Source: Pilatotrama ljubarskyi (taxonomy: Eukaryota > Basidiomycota > Agaricomycetes > Polyporales > Polyporaceae). Taken from it: a DNA stretch of 64,000 nucleotides. Positions 22,543 through 34,691 of this stretch are shown one piece after another. Numbering within the stretch: the first letter of the stretch is position 1; every line of letters starts with the position of its first letter. The DNA lies in NCBI GenBank assembly GCA_022385805.1, contig MU277712.1, positions 62,001-126,000 of the forward strand, read 5' to 3'. Under the pieces are notes generated by a model that was given only the letters and a program-made list of their open reading frames with translations, was not told the DNA's origin and searched no databases. The position numbers and the translations under genes were made by a program.

Positions 22543-23919
22543 TCAAACGTTTGTACTTCCAGTCGACGCGGCTCCAGCAACGCGCTCCATCATCTCCCGT
22601 GCAGCGAATGCCTCCTTGAACGGCTCGAGCATCTTCTTCGGTACCGCGAACACCACCTTCTCGAACGAGTTCTTGAATCGTGCCTCCTGCCGCACGTCCT
22701 GCACGGTCTCCCCACACACCAGCAGCTCCGCCCAAATCTCCGCTACCATTCCCACCTTGTTCTCGCACGTCCCGCAGCCGAAAGCGCCTAGGACGAGCAC
22801 CTTGTCGCCGCGCAGCTCGAACGCGCGCAGGGCGCGTGCCATGCGCTCCTTCATGGCCATGCGGATGCCATCCTCGAACAGCTCCTCCTCTCCGGGCTTG
22901 ATGACGTGCTTTGCGCGCACGGCCGCAGCATTGACGGGCACTGTGGATAGGACATTGGCGAGGTAGGGAGGGATGAACTCGCCGCCGAGGTCGTCGTTAC
23001 CCGCAGGAAGGCCGAAAACTGGCGCTTGATCGGTGAAAGTCGTGTCGTCTGCGTCTCGCCGGAAGACAACGACCGAGGGCGAGTAGACCATGGAGTGGTC
23101 GTGCAGCCCGCTGCCGTCAGTAGAACGAAAAGTGCGGTGCTCCTTGTAGAAATCCTTGGCGGCTGGGCTGTCGAGGCTAGCCACGAGAGAGCTTAGACGG
23201 GCGATCGTCTCCTCCTGCTCGTCGCCACCGTGCAGGTACCCTCCGCCCGGGCGCTTAGGCGATGCGAAGGAGAGAATGCCGATGTCGGTGGATGAGGAAA
23301 GGGGCTGCCCGCGAGCGAGCGCAAGTTGCCGCGCAACGGTCAGGGTCGATGTCCGAGTGAACTCGATCTGGGTAGATGGATAGGTCACAGCTGGTCGTTC
23401 TTCCCTCCATCTAGCGAGGTCGGCGGAGTAGTGGGGAAAGAAGACGGTGCCTTGTCGGCTGAGGGCGATGTATCCGGAGATGTCGTGAAGGATGTGCTCG
23501 ACTGACGAGAATCCTTGCTCTTGCGAAAGTTGAGTTACAGCGGACGGAACAAAGGGAGCGGGGCGCTCTTCAACGTACTTGCCATCCCCGAGCACGATGC
23601 TCCTCGTCTCCTCCGCGAACTGAGCCCACCGCTCCCTCCGTGCGCGCCGCGCCGCCTGCACGAGCATAGTGGACCGCCGCGCCTGCTCCTGCTTGGCCTT
23701 CGTCTTCGCCTGTTGCTTCTTCGCCGCCTGCTGCTTCTTCATGAACTGGCGCTTGGCTTCGGCGGCTGCGACATGCTTTGTCTTGAAATGTTCGATGGGC
23801 GTTGAGGGGGTGCTTGCACGCCGCTGGCGCTGTTTGCGCCGGGGTCGTGTACGTTGATTGGCCATGTTGATGCGAAATGGGTAGTCGGTGAGGATGTGGT
23901 CGTCGTGAGGGTAAAACAT
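22543..23919 (-). CDS. Microbial-type poly(ADP-ribose) glycohydrolase-like protein (TIGR02452)
   Basis: One intronless frame of 458 residues from the ATG at 23919 (alternative ATG at 23862-23864). Residues of about 20-105 are a Lys/Arg/Gln-rich, probably helical leader. The macrodomain-like catalytic part begins near FVPSAVTQLSQ. It contains ILSFASPKRPGGGYLHGGDE followed by QEE, which matches the GGG-X(6-8)-QEE signature of bacterial and fungal PARGs, the two glutamates being catalytic in that family. Further on, VLVLGAFGCGTCENK matches the conserved C-terminal strand and loop of TIGR02452 proteins. The expected activity is hydrolysis of ADP-ribose polymers or related ADP-ribosyl bonds. It is divergently transcribed from the PFK-2 gene with about 200 bases between starts. 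Confidence 0.88.
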   Translation of the reverse strand: MFYPHDDHILTDYPFRINMANQRTRPRRKQRQRRASTPSTPIEHFKTKHVAAAEAKRQFMKKQQAAKKQQAKTKAKQEQARRSTMLVQAARRARRERWAQFAEETRSIVLGDGKYVEERPAPFVPSAVTQLSQEQGFSSVEHILHDISGYIALSRQGTVFFPHYSADLARWREERPAVTYPSTQIEFTRTSTLTVARQLALARGQPLSSSTDIGILSFASPKRPGGGYLHGGDEQEETIARLSSLVASLDSPAAKDFYKEHRTFRSTDGSGLHDHSMVYSPSVVVFRRDADDTTFTDQAPVFGLPAGNDDLGGEFIPPYLANVLSTVPVNAAAVRAKHVIKPGEEELFEDGIRMAMKERMARALRAFELRGDKVLVLGAFGCGTCENKVGMVAEIWAELLVCGETVQDVRQEARFKNSFEKVVFAVPKKMLEPFKEAFAAREMMERVAGAASTGSTNV

Positions 23920-24123
23920 GGGGGCCCAGTTCTTGGCGAGCGAGGTTCGCTTATATATGCGGTGTGGAGCCTAGATAAGATAAGATTTAGTTCTGAGTGC
24001 TGTAAGTAAATTAGATAAGATTCAGCAACACCATGCGCGGCATGCCGCAGCGGAATCAAATGGCTCATGTCCGATTCAGACTCTTGCAGGTCGACCGCCA
24101 CCACCGTCTCGCCGTCCTAAGAG

Positions 24124-26005
24124 ATGGTCGCGCCACTATACACAACAGCGTCTGGTCTTCTCTTTCATGCTGGTAAAATCCTTGTATGCACTGTCGGCTT
24201 GCCAGCTCGAGGGAAGACCCATGTCTCGCGCGCACTTGAACGGTACCTCCGATGGACGGGTGTGAAGACCACCGTCATCTCGTTAGGAGACTACAGGCGG
24301 AAAGTGCTCGGCGGCGCGCAGAAGCTGCCGCCGGACTACTTCACGTTGGGTGCGTACATCGCCGCTCGCCATCCTGAGCGAACTGAAGTTGGCGCAAGGA
24401 GAGAAGAGCCCGGAGACGATCAAGCTTCGAGAGAAGGTCCTCCAGGGCTGTGAGCAGCAGATCTGGGACTTCTTCAACGCGGGAGGCCAGGTCGTTATTT
24501 ATGACGCCAATAATGGGACCCGTGAGCGCCGCAACGCCGTCGCCGAGAAGTTCGACAAGGAGGGCATACATGTAATCATGCTCGGTACATACGCGCATAC
24601 CCTCTACGGCTTCCGTACTCATCCTGCGCTTCAGAGTCACTGTGTGACAATGAGGAGATCATCATGGCTAACATCCGGAGCGTCAAGATTTCCTCGCCAG
24701 ACGCAAGTCCCCCGCTTTCCAGTGGTGGCGATACCGCTAAATCTAAATATGTCGACAGTACCGTGGTTGGGACCCGGAGAAGGCGGTCGAAGATTACTAC
24801 AACCGTATCAAAGACCACGAGAAACACTATGAGCCTGTCGAGGAGACGACTTGGCCCTTCATCCGAATCATGAACGTACGTCCGTCGATGCTACATACTA
24901 ACTCTGTCATGTCTTACGGCTGCTCTCACAGGTCGGCGAGAAGATCATGGTGAACGTAGGTCGACTCGTACCCTCTGGTGTGAATTCCGTCCGACAACCC
25001 GTTACAGAACATCCACGGTTACTTGCAGTCTCGAATCGTGTTCTTCTTGATGAACATCCACAACAGATTCCGCACAATCTACTTCGCCAGAGTACGCATC
25101 AGAACAGCGCTGTTCAATGATCCCCTTTGCTGACTCCTGCTGTCAGTCTGGACAATCCCTCATCGAACACTCGTACAAGGCCGACTCTGACTTGTCGCCT
25201 GCCGGTTGGGAATATGCTGAGCGTCTCAAGGAGTTCGTGTTGGAACGTCGCGCAAAGTCCTTGAGGGAACGAGGCATCGACCCTACCGAACGCCGTCTCG
25301 TCGTAGGTTGCATTTCCCAGGTATGCCGTGCACGCTATTCACACTTCTATCGTAGATCTGGACCTCGGCCCGGCGCCGCTCTCACCACACTGCCTGGCCC
25401 TTCCTCACTAAGGGACCCAACGATCCCGCTCCGCCTGCGAAGGTGAAGGTCATCGAGCGACCGCAAATGTCTGAGATCAACCCCGGAGTATGGGATGGCC
25501 TGAGCCCGGAGCAAGTGCGCAAGTACTACCCGGACGAGTGGGAACGCTTCGTGAACGACCCATACGCGTACCGTGCGCCACGTGCAGAGAGCTATCACGA
25601 CCTATGCGGTCAGTGTCACATTCGCTCACAGACTATCAGGTCGTCTGAGCTCATCGCCTACCTCCCGCAGTGCGCCTCGAGCCGACGCTCATTGAACTTG
25701 AACGCGAGCGGGAAGATCTGCTCATCATCGGGCACGCCTCCGTCATCCGCTGCATTCTCGCATACCTCATCGGGCTGCCAGCTTCGGAGATCCCGGCCAT
25801 TGAAGTCGCGCGTGGGGACCTCATCGAGGTCGTCCCGACGTCGTACGGCGTGTACTCGCAGGCGCACCACTTCTGGGACGGGCCTGGGCGCGCGGCGTCG
25901 GGCAAGGACGAGCATAATTTCTACGAGAACTATGCGGAGGACACGCGCGGGAAGCGCAGGCCGGAGGCGAAGCCCGGTTCTGAGCCTGCTCCCGTCGTTG
26001 CGTAG
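24124..26005 (+). CDS. 6-phosphofructo-2-kinase / fructose-2,6-bisphosphatase with mutated bisphosphatase site
   Basis: A multi-exon gene from the ATG at 24124 to the stop at 26005. The kinase domain has the Walker A motif GLPARGKT and the characteristic VIYDANNGTRERR. The bisphosphatase half has EINPGVWDGLSPEQ, ESYHDL and a C-terminal IIGHASVIRCILAYL. The catalytic phosphohistidine motif RHG of FBPase-2 reads RSG here: AGA ends the exon at 25091 and TCT GGA opens the next exon at 25147. Yeast Pfk26 has Ser at this position and lacks bisphosphatase activity, so a kinase-dominant enzyme that makes fructose 2,6-bisphosphate and stimulates glycolysis is expected. Introns include 24350-24398 and 25092-25146. 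One intron (24703-24758) appears to use a GC donor. Whole-domain similarity makes family assignment secure. Confidence 0.93.
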
Positions 26006-26870
26006 AGTGGTAGTGGTTGAAAGTGAAAGTGGTTGTAAGAGTACGAACAGGAACGTGGAATAGAAGCTTGCATTTACCATAGAGTTCTCGTCCGTCGCTG
26101 TATCCGGAGGCCGTGCTCATCTCTCATGTGCATTCTGATTCTGACGTCGCCCGTTCCAGGCAGTGTGGAGTACAGCGATGCAATCAACGCTCGTGTTGCA
26201 CCGCTGATCCGCCAATCCAGAACGCGGGGGCAGACCAACATGCAACCATTGAAGTGAGTGACATGACGCGGTGTGTCTGTACATGTCCTCCGCATCTTCG
26301 TTGTCCGTGACAAGAGTAATAGTGGACACAGCTTTACCTGTAGCCATCATGAAGTCGGACAATAGCCTAAGCTATAGGCGGACCGCCTCGGGCTAGACGT
26401 CCAGTTACGCGTGAAAATGGAGCACGAAATCGCAAGCGGTGCTGTACCCCGACGCTCGAAGGCATGACACTCCAGGTGTATGCGCCTCGCTATGACGATA
26501 GAAGACAGCAGGACCGCCGTAGGCATCAGCGTGGGTCATGTTACGTGGAAATTCACAATCCTGGGTCATACGATTGTACGGCGGAACGCATAGACTCATC
26601 TCGGCCAGCTCGCATGATGCCTTGTTCGTGCGGTGACCGACCCGGTATGAGCTCGTATATGGTCCCAGACTCCATGAGATCAACGAGTCGTCACAAAAGG
26701 CTAGATGATTTTGGGCTTCCCACATCAATGCATCATGGCTCGACAGCCCTAGCCGAACCGGTATGTACTGTACACGACAGCTATGTTGCTTCGACCAGCC
26801 GACACACACAACGCCGCCGGAGTGCCCACACATTCCACTTTTGTCTTCTCTGACACGGCACTCCCGTCCT
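26006..26870. other. Convergent 3' region of PFK-2 and NCS1 genes
   Basis: No recognisable gene. The longest frame (26405-26833, minus) has no family features and is treated as chance. Confidence 0.5.
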
Positions 26871-29139
26871 TCACGCGTTGGACTGCACGCTGCGAACGCC
26901 GTCGCTCACCGCGCTCTTCTTGTCGAAGTCGTCGCTCGAGCGCGGCTCGTACGTGATCTCGGCGCCCATGCCGGCCGATACGTCCATCTCCTCGAATCGC
27001 TTGCACTCGGTCACACCGCGTACGGGGAAGAGGAGGTTGAGCGTCCAGTAGACCAGCGCAGAGACGCCGAAGCCGGTAAAGAACGACATCTCGTAGATGC
27101 GCGTCGCGGAGAGGGGGACTGTCCGCCCTGTCGCTCCAGCGAAGCCGACGACGTTGATGAGGATGCCGGCGATGTAGGCGGCATATGCTCTGTTGCCATC
27201 GTGTGAGTGGGAGAAAGGCTGAGAAGCGAGGGAGAACTTCATACCGGAAGTTGATGCCGTAGGTGTACCAGTACCAGCCGTCGCTGCGCGCATGGTAGAG
27301 GTCCTTCACGTTGTAGTGTCCCTTGTGGATGACGTAGTAATCCATGATCTGTGCAAGGTTCAAGATGTGCACGGCCAAAGGGGAATCATGTCGCGACGTA
27401 CCATGACGCCTGCGATGGAGCTCAGGAAGACGGAGTAGGCAGAGAGGTACGACGTGAAGCTGTTGCTGCTTTTCAGCAAGTTCCACGGCAGCATGCACAG
27501 GCCGACGATCGCGGCAACGTATCCTCCACGACGGATGTTCTGGCGATCGCATACATCAGCTCCGAAGCTCACAGCCATCGAACGCAAACTGTACGCACGA
27601 TGAAGCGAGGGAACAACGCCGTCAGGTCGCAACCCGCACTAATCGAGTTAGCAGAGATGTTCGTGCCGAGCTGCGATCCATACGTATGAGCGTTTGAAAC
27701 GGACAAGTGTCATATACCTCCGCCTCACGTACCTGTGCGATTATGAACGATGCCGAGATGAACCAGACACCGAACCGCGTCGCGTGGCTCGGCTCCCCAT
27801 CCAAGAACTTGCCCAAGAGGTCGATTGGGGACCAGATGGCCTCACCATAGATCGCCTGGGAAGACGAGCTGACGATGACGCCGAAGAAGCTGACGATCGA
27901 GAAACCGAGTGGGACGGAGATGAGCTGCGGGAGACCTGCAGCAGATGGGTGCCGCGCACGGGACGCGAAGTCGGGCGCATTTCTAGCACGCAAACGTCAG
28001 ATTGAAGACGAAAGAACAAGGGAAGGCGCCATACGTGACGAGCGTCGCCATGTTGCTGATGCAGGACATGATGCTGGAGACCATGCCCCAGCCGAGAGCG
28101 GACCCATGCAGAGTTGCGGGCTGGTGAATGATGGGGCCAACACCGTGCGCCTTGACGATACACCAGATGAAGAAGGTGATGCCGGCGATGGGCACAATAA
28201 TCGCTTTGAGCGTGAACAGGTGCCGACTAGAGTCCAACGCCTCAGTGTTCACGGACGCGACCGAGCAAAAGAAAGATTACCACGCACATCTTGTGGATAG
28301 GGAACCAGATGGCGGGGAGGGAAATAAGCCAAAACAGGAAGAAGCACATGAAGTCGCGGGTATTCGTTCCTGAAGAGGCTGGCATCGAGTTTGCTATCAT
28401 GATCATGATGGTGAGCGAGTGCATTCTTCAAAGATACAAAGGACTCACGGATATTATTGACTGAAGGCCACATGGCTCGAAGCATGACGAGGACACAGGA
28501 TCCGCCAATGCTCGCTTGAACGCCGTACCATATGCTATGAGCAACCCGTTCCTTTAGTCGACTTGCATGGAATTCCAGCCGTGGAAGACTCACCAAGCCA
28601 TAGCGCCCCGGTTGAAGACACACCACAAACTCCCCCAGACGCCGAAACTCGTCCGTGCAACCACCGGGAATGTCACATGGAAGATCGCGCCGGGACGAGC
28701 GTTGGCGACGATGAATGGTGCGACCACGCCGTAGCCGATCCAGACGCATATCCACGCTTGCCACCAGGAGAGCCCGAGCTGCACCATAGACGAGACGATC
28801 ATCCATCTGCGGGAGAGCGGTCAGCCATACCACTATGGAGGTGCTCACGGAAACCTACGTATTGATGTTGAAGCTGTCCGCTACCCAGCTACAAGTGCGT
28901 CAATGTCAGCGCAAGTACATATGGGGAGCATGGGAGTGCGTACAATGCGATGAAGTTCCAGTAACCCCATGTCCGCTTCTCTTTGGGCACTGGCAGCAGA
29001 TCCTCATTCTGTGCAGCCGCGGAACAACTTGAGCAAAGACGCCATCAGGTGTGTAATAAGTCAGACGCACCTGCAAGAACGACTCAGAATATGACAAGTT
29101 CTGAGCACGCTCGACCTGCAGCTTCTGAATGATCCCCAT
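26871..29139 (-). CDS. NCS1-family nucleobase/allantoin permease (Fur4/Dal4 type)
   Basis: The start at 29139 ([11 protein letters not shown]) leads into [20 protein letters not shown], the typical opening of fungal NCS1 permeases. An upstream in-frame ATG at 29221-29223 is possible. About a dozen exons then give [101 protein letters not shown] and [16 protein letters not shown]. The protein ends in an acidic tail with stop at 26871. Members carry uracil, allantoin, uridine or related compounds with protons or sodium at the plasma membrane through 12 helices; which substrate is used here cannot be told. Three GATA motifs lie upstream. Confidence 0.9.
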
Positions 29140-31015
29140 GGTGGTCGGCTCAGGAGATGGGAAGGAAGGGGAGACGGCGGGCAGTTGACTGTCGGGCGGG
29201 TCGACGACGGTTTTACCCCGCATCCCGGCTACTTAAGAAGCTCTGGTATAGATAAGGCATAGGCTCGTGTGGCGCTAGCGGATGGCCGCAGGCGTTGTGC
29301 CTAGAAGGCCGCTGATAAGTACTGGTTCACCCGACGAGATAACGCACAATGTACCGCCGGTAGAAAGAGAAATTTTACCTCCATTGCTCTCCAGATTGAG
29401 CCTCCTCCATCTGTCCTAGGAGCACCTATATGCCTCAGGTAGCACAGACGCGGGGTTTTCATGTCTTGCGGCAAGAAACAGAGTGCATCTTGAACTCGGT
29501 CACGTTCAAGTACGACGGTACGCTGAATGTGCCACGGGCACGCGCTCAGTTCGCGTACTTATCAGCGCAGTGGGGTAGTTGCCTAATTCGATCGAGCGCC
29601 TGAACGGTTGTGACCGTGACGTGACACTTCCACTCGGAAAGACAATAGGCGCCCAGATGCCCAGTGCTCAAGCTAATTCACTCAGCCTCACTGGAGTCCC
29701 GGGTTCGGCTTGGCAAACCCCCACCTTTTGAGCACAGCGGACGTCTGTCTCTGGCGCAAAAGTATGGCGAGTGCCATATGGTATGGCGCTAACTTGGAGT
29801 GTGTCCAGGCGCAGGCGCCAGGACAGAGTCACTTCATCCAGATTTTTCAATCGCTAAACTCTAATGTCTTGAGTTCGCCACTGACGCAGCAGCATGGCAA
29901 CTTCGACCTACATACGGACTCTATGACATGGTCGCTGTGGCGGTTCGTGGTATAAGTTACTCCTTTGTGAGTTGAGATACGTACCTCGGTGTTTCGATCA
30001 ATACTCTCACTGATTGGAATACTGACCTTGCAAGTCTTACCCCGGCCGGTCTAGTACCAATACCGGATGAGCGACCTGTTTCACGACTGCACTGTGAGTC
30101 GCGATATCAGCTGCTGTCGATGTGCTTTTGCCTGAGACTGAGACCACTCTCGACACTTGCCTGCCAACGGAGGCCCTGGTGGCGAGCATGATAGACTGGT
30201 AATCCATCTCCAGGCCCGATCCGTATGTGGTCGAGGCTCAGCAGTTGCATCGGAATAGAGACACCGGAGGAGCTCAAGATTACATCTGTTGCTGCTTTCT
30301 CCCGACACATTCTCGGCGTAGACACGGTCACAGGACCGCGTACAGTCTTGAACGCGGGCGCGCGTTCCAACTCCCCCAGGGGCTGTGCGCACCGCAAGCT
30401 CTGATGCTAATCTCTCCCGCTGATCTTTCTACGGATACCAACAGAAAGCCGATGCACATGCGATGCTCCTATCTTGTGTACGGTGTAACCGGTATACTCG
30501 TCCTAAATTCGCTCACAGGTCAGCGGCGTGATACGGCGCTCATCAGACCCCGCCTGTCAAGCTGGACCGGCGTCGTCATCCTGTGTCTTGCATCCACTGT
30601 CGGTCCCGACATCATGCGTCTTGGCTCGAGTGCCTAGCTGACATGAACCACGTGTGGAGAGGTGAGAACGGCAGCATCGCACTGTGACGACCGCGTACTC
30701 ATAGCCGGGAGCACGGCGCAGACCCGATGCTTCCGAGCGAGTCGTCGACCTCAACATTGTGAATGATCGGTGAATTCCTGCGAAGCGACAGTGGTTGCGG
30801 CCGGCGACCGGTGCGAGTCGTTGATTATCTATAAAAGGCTCCTCTGCACAAACGCAGACATGTTTGCCTGAGATCCCCCGTAAGTGGCGGCGATGTAATG
30901 CCACGAACAAATTCAGAGGCAGTCCGGACTAGAATTACAATACAGTGATGTTATAGCATGTGCAAACCGACTCATAGTACATAGCATACATCCGACCACA
31001 ACGAAAAAGCGCAGT
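29140..31015. other. 1.9 kb intergenic region between the NCS1 permease and GID9
   Basis: The first 200 bases hold the NCS1 promoter with GATA motifs. The rest has no frame that resembles a protein and no obvious repeat. Confidence 0.5.
29250..29343 (+). promoter_or_regulatory. Cluster of three HGATAR motifs upstream of the NCS1 permease
   Basis: AGATAA, TGATAA and AGATAA occur at about 29250, 29313 and 29337, all on the plus strand and 110-205 bases upstream of the permease start. HGATAR is the binding site of fungal nitrogen GATA factors, which control nucleobase and allantoin uptake. Three copies in 94 bases is about ten times chance, but binding is unproven. Confidence 0.4.
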
Positions 31016-32576
31016 CTATGAAATGAAGACCTTTCTCAACTGGGTATACTCATATCTGTCTGCAGGATTCCGCGGATCGAACACGTAGCCGTCGTTCCTG
31101 GCGGCCATCTCGTCGAACGCCTAGACTTACGTTAGCTCCTACACTCCTAAACTCGAGCGCCTATTGGGCCACTCACCTCCTTCGAGTAGACCTGGCCGTT
31201 GGGCAGCGCCATAGGCATGTTATCCGCGTCCATGATCTTGCCGGTCATCCGGCAGACAATGGTCGAGTTGACGTGGTGACTGAACGGCACTTCCTTCGCG
31301 AGCTCCCCAAGTTCAGGGTTGCATGTCGGGCAGTCGACATTCTTCGTGTCATGATTATAGCACGCCGGTAGTCTCAGTGACGCAAGCCCGGCGTACATGG
31401 CGAGGTGCAATAGTGGCTCGGTTGGCAGCGTGCTGAGGTGGTATATGGCGAGGCGGAATGATTGGATAAGCGTCGACCATCGTCCGGGGTCATACAAGCG
31501 CTATGGAATTGTGTAAGGTCCAACCGACATGGAGAGGCGAGCCAAGGGGGACCGGCTCACTTTGTATGGACCGCATGTGGTCGTCGGCGGGCAACAGAGG
31601 AGTGCGGCCGCTTGCACGATCTGGCGGTAATGCGTCTCCTGCCACGGTAAGAGATGTTTCTTGGAATAAGCCATTGCCTCCACGGTTTTGCCGGCACGCG
31701 CGAGCTCGATATATTCTTGCAAACGCAGATCAAATTCCAGCGTGTTCTGAAACGCAGTGTTTAAACCCCACATCCCGCCGCTGGAACAAGGAGCAAGCGC
31801 ACCTTCAGCTTGCGTAGCGCTGCCTTGTTTTCACTGCACCAGGCTAGCGCTTCTGTGCAGCTCTTGCGTTTCAGAGCGTCTTCGATGCGGCGTATATCCG
31901 AGAATAGGTCGATGTCGACAAGTTTCTGTCGTAGGAACGACGATATGAACAACTGTGTGCGGGTGTAATGTATATTTGCTTGCGAGATCGCACCTCAATG
32001 CCTTTCTCTGCCGCTATCATCCGCGCGGTGTTCTCCTTGCCGTTTCGTAATGACCAATCCACCAACCACCTGTCCAGACGTGCGTCGGCCCACCGCGTGA
32101 ACTCCGGTGTGTTCGTATACTCCAGTTCCTCCATCGCGGCTAGATGTTGTAGGCGCTCCCGCATTACGTTTAGCGTGGGCTTACCCGCGGACTCTTGCAT
32201 GTCCGACAGCTGTTTCGCCGCAGTTGGGGTAGCCTGGTGAGCGGGACACCCTGGACGTAGATACAAATAGATTACCTTGCGTTTCAGACCCTCTACCCGA
32301 GCTATCATGCCGTCAATGGCTTTGGTGGTGGCATCCACATCGGCCTCGAGACTATCCTTGTTCGCGAGTTCCTTCGCCGTGTTCTGAACAGCCCCGAGTT
32401 CCTTCTCGATGTTCTTCTGTGATGTACGGAAGACCTTGCGGTAGTTCTCGTATGGTACCTAGATACATTCCGTAAATATGCGTGCCCTGACGTCCGGACA
32501 CCGAGAACAGCGGTACCCGAGCGAACGGCTGCTCGAAGAGCATGATGCCTTCCACGTTGAGCCGGTTGTAGCTCAT
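31016..32576 (-). CDS. GID9: GID9/FYV10 (MAEA-like) subunit of the GID/CTLH E3 ubiquitin ligase
   Basis: Assembled on the minus strand from the ATG at 32576 (MSYNRLNVEGIMLFEQPFAR) to the stop at 31016. The order is an N-terminal segment with VPYENYRKVFRTSQK and a coiled coil (DATTKAIDGMIARVEGLKRK), then a LisH-like block (TRWADARLDRWLVDW), a CTLH block (IRRIEDALKRKSCTEALAWC), a CRA block (LEFDLRLQEYIELARAGK) and a degenerate RING with CRMTGKIMDADNMPMALPNG. This is the full architecture of Fyv10/Gid9 and human MAEA. In yeast the complex ubiquitinates gluconeogenic enzymes on glucose addition; in this fungus the substrate set is unknown. The C-terminal exon ends QLRKVFIS. Confidence 0.92.
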
Positions 32577-34691
32577 ATTGCCAAAGCTCAGTAAGCAAAG
32601 TGTGCAGTATCCTAGCAGTGGGATATGAAATGCCAAGCGGAGACCGTGAGGCCGCAGACGGACGAGAGGAAAGACCGAGCCAAACCGTTAGCCGAGCGGA
32701 TGAAGCAACCTCTGGGAGTACTTGCTGTAATCCATTTGTAAACTCATTAACTTTCAAGGTGTTATGTATGATGTTATTCCTCCTTATTAAGGGTTATCTT
32801 GGGTTAATACGGTAATAATACCCCGTCCAAAGTGGAGTTATTGCTTACACACCAAGCAGCTTTCGGCAACGGCTCTTGCTTCTCCTCGAACCTCGACTCG
32901 GCTCGTTCTCCTCTGGAATGAACACTGCGAGCGGCAGAGGATACTTTATTCACGGACATGACCTATAGGTGAGGTTTCTCAAGCAACTTCTGCAGTCGCT
33001 AATCCTGAGATACCTGTTCAGTCTGGTTGTACTCAATCGTACGCGTACAGAAGCGTAATGTGGCAGAGGAGTCCACTGCATCTCCTGGAGCTGGGCTGGC
33101 AGTACTGCGTGTGCTTCGTATCCCTGGTCTTTCGCAGGTATTCTCTATGATGCGCATGATAGGGGTAGAAATCTGTTACTGCTCTCTATTGGCCTGGTCT
33201 GTGCCAGCTCTGGCGGCATCGTTGCAAATATCTCCAGGCGCTACGACTACTGTCGTTTTGCGTCAGCCGCTTCTCCGAAGAACCTATGCACCTACCGAAT
33301 CGCAACATCACACATCATGGACTGGCTTGCTCTTTGGCGACTTGCTCAGTTCTATCGTTCGTTGGCGGAAACACAGTCGGTCCTCGGCGACTTCGTGTAC
33401 TAACCCACAGCTTCCGAAGGCGGCATTGGGTTCACTCTGCGTTAGTCAGGGTTTGGCTCTCGTCAGTTGAATGGCTACTGATGTTGCGGTGACAAATGTC
33501 GACGTTGGTGCTAATCTCGCTTCAAGCGAACACACCATAGGTCATTCATTCGAAGCCGGAAAGCCACATTGCTACATGAGGGTCTGGTGCGTCGGTGTTG
33601 TACTCTAACTCCATGTCAGAGAACCGACGAGTCGAGTGGCTTCGGCCCTGTATGGCTCCCGCAGTGTGGTACATATCAAACGACGAGGGCGCGTCATGTA
33701 ACGTCCAATTCTTCAGGAAATTGTTCGAAATTCTCTTTGTGGGTCTAGCATTCGGACGACAGCATCGTTGTCTCTATACTTGCTGTCAGGCCGCGATGAC
33801 CCGGCTAGTCATCATGAAGTGGGCTCTGATGATGTGTACGTCCTACGTATGACCTGCCTTTTCTTTGATGCTGAGATGGGAGCTCCATAGACGTCGACAT
33901 TCGCTGAATTGCTATAGAGGCCTCGGTGATGGTATGGAACCTGCGACAGCGGCGGTGCTCCCCATCGCCCCCGATCAAAATCTGGCGCACGCGAGCCGCA
34001 CGCGACAACTCTGATGTTGATGAGATCGGAGATCCAGGTTTACACCTCCCAGTTAGGCACCCTGGTCGCCACGTGGGTAAGTGAGAGACACCGCCGTCCA
34101 TCACGCAGGCACCGCAGACTTCGGCAAGGCTCACGCACACCTGCAGCCTGAGGAAATAACAGGGAGGATAGCGGAATGGGGAGGCTACTTCTTTCCGAGC
34201 TGGTTCTCCCGGATGTCCTCGGCTGGCGTTCACGGGTGCGAGAGCTCTTCCGTTCGATTGTGAATTGTCATCTCACATAAACCGCACACAGTATGGTCAT
34301 CGCGGAGAGGCCATTGCACATTGCACAGCATACATAATGGGACTCCGTGCGCGCGGCGTTGCCTCCAGGGCGGGCGGATCCCGACACCAGAACATGAAAC
34401 CGGGGCGAGCCCGAGGCATCCACCGCGTCTGAAATTACTCCTTACATCTCCTATTCCTTTTCCCCGCCAACTCATCCTGCATTGACATTATGCCAGTTTA
34501 TGCCAGGTTGAATCTGCGGTGCACCGGCAAACATCCCTGAGTTGTCTCAGCACGTCGAAGTGAGCTCTCAGCACGCCAGATGTGTATATATACTGCACAC
34601 GATGTCATGCTCCATCGCTATCCAGCTCTCCTACTCACAGTAGCTCTACCTCCCTCCTATCGATCGCACCCACACTACTGAAGTTTTCATA
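32577..34691. other. 2.1 kb intergenic region
   Basis: No recognisable gene. A 147-codon plus frame (33027-33470) has no family resemblance. A short AT-rich patch lies at about 32765-32845 beside the GID9 5' end. Confidence 0.5.

Noticed and set aside
33027..33470. 147-codon plus frame between GID9 and the DUF6593-like gene
   Set aside because: No motif or splice partners; composition like the flanks.
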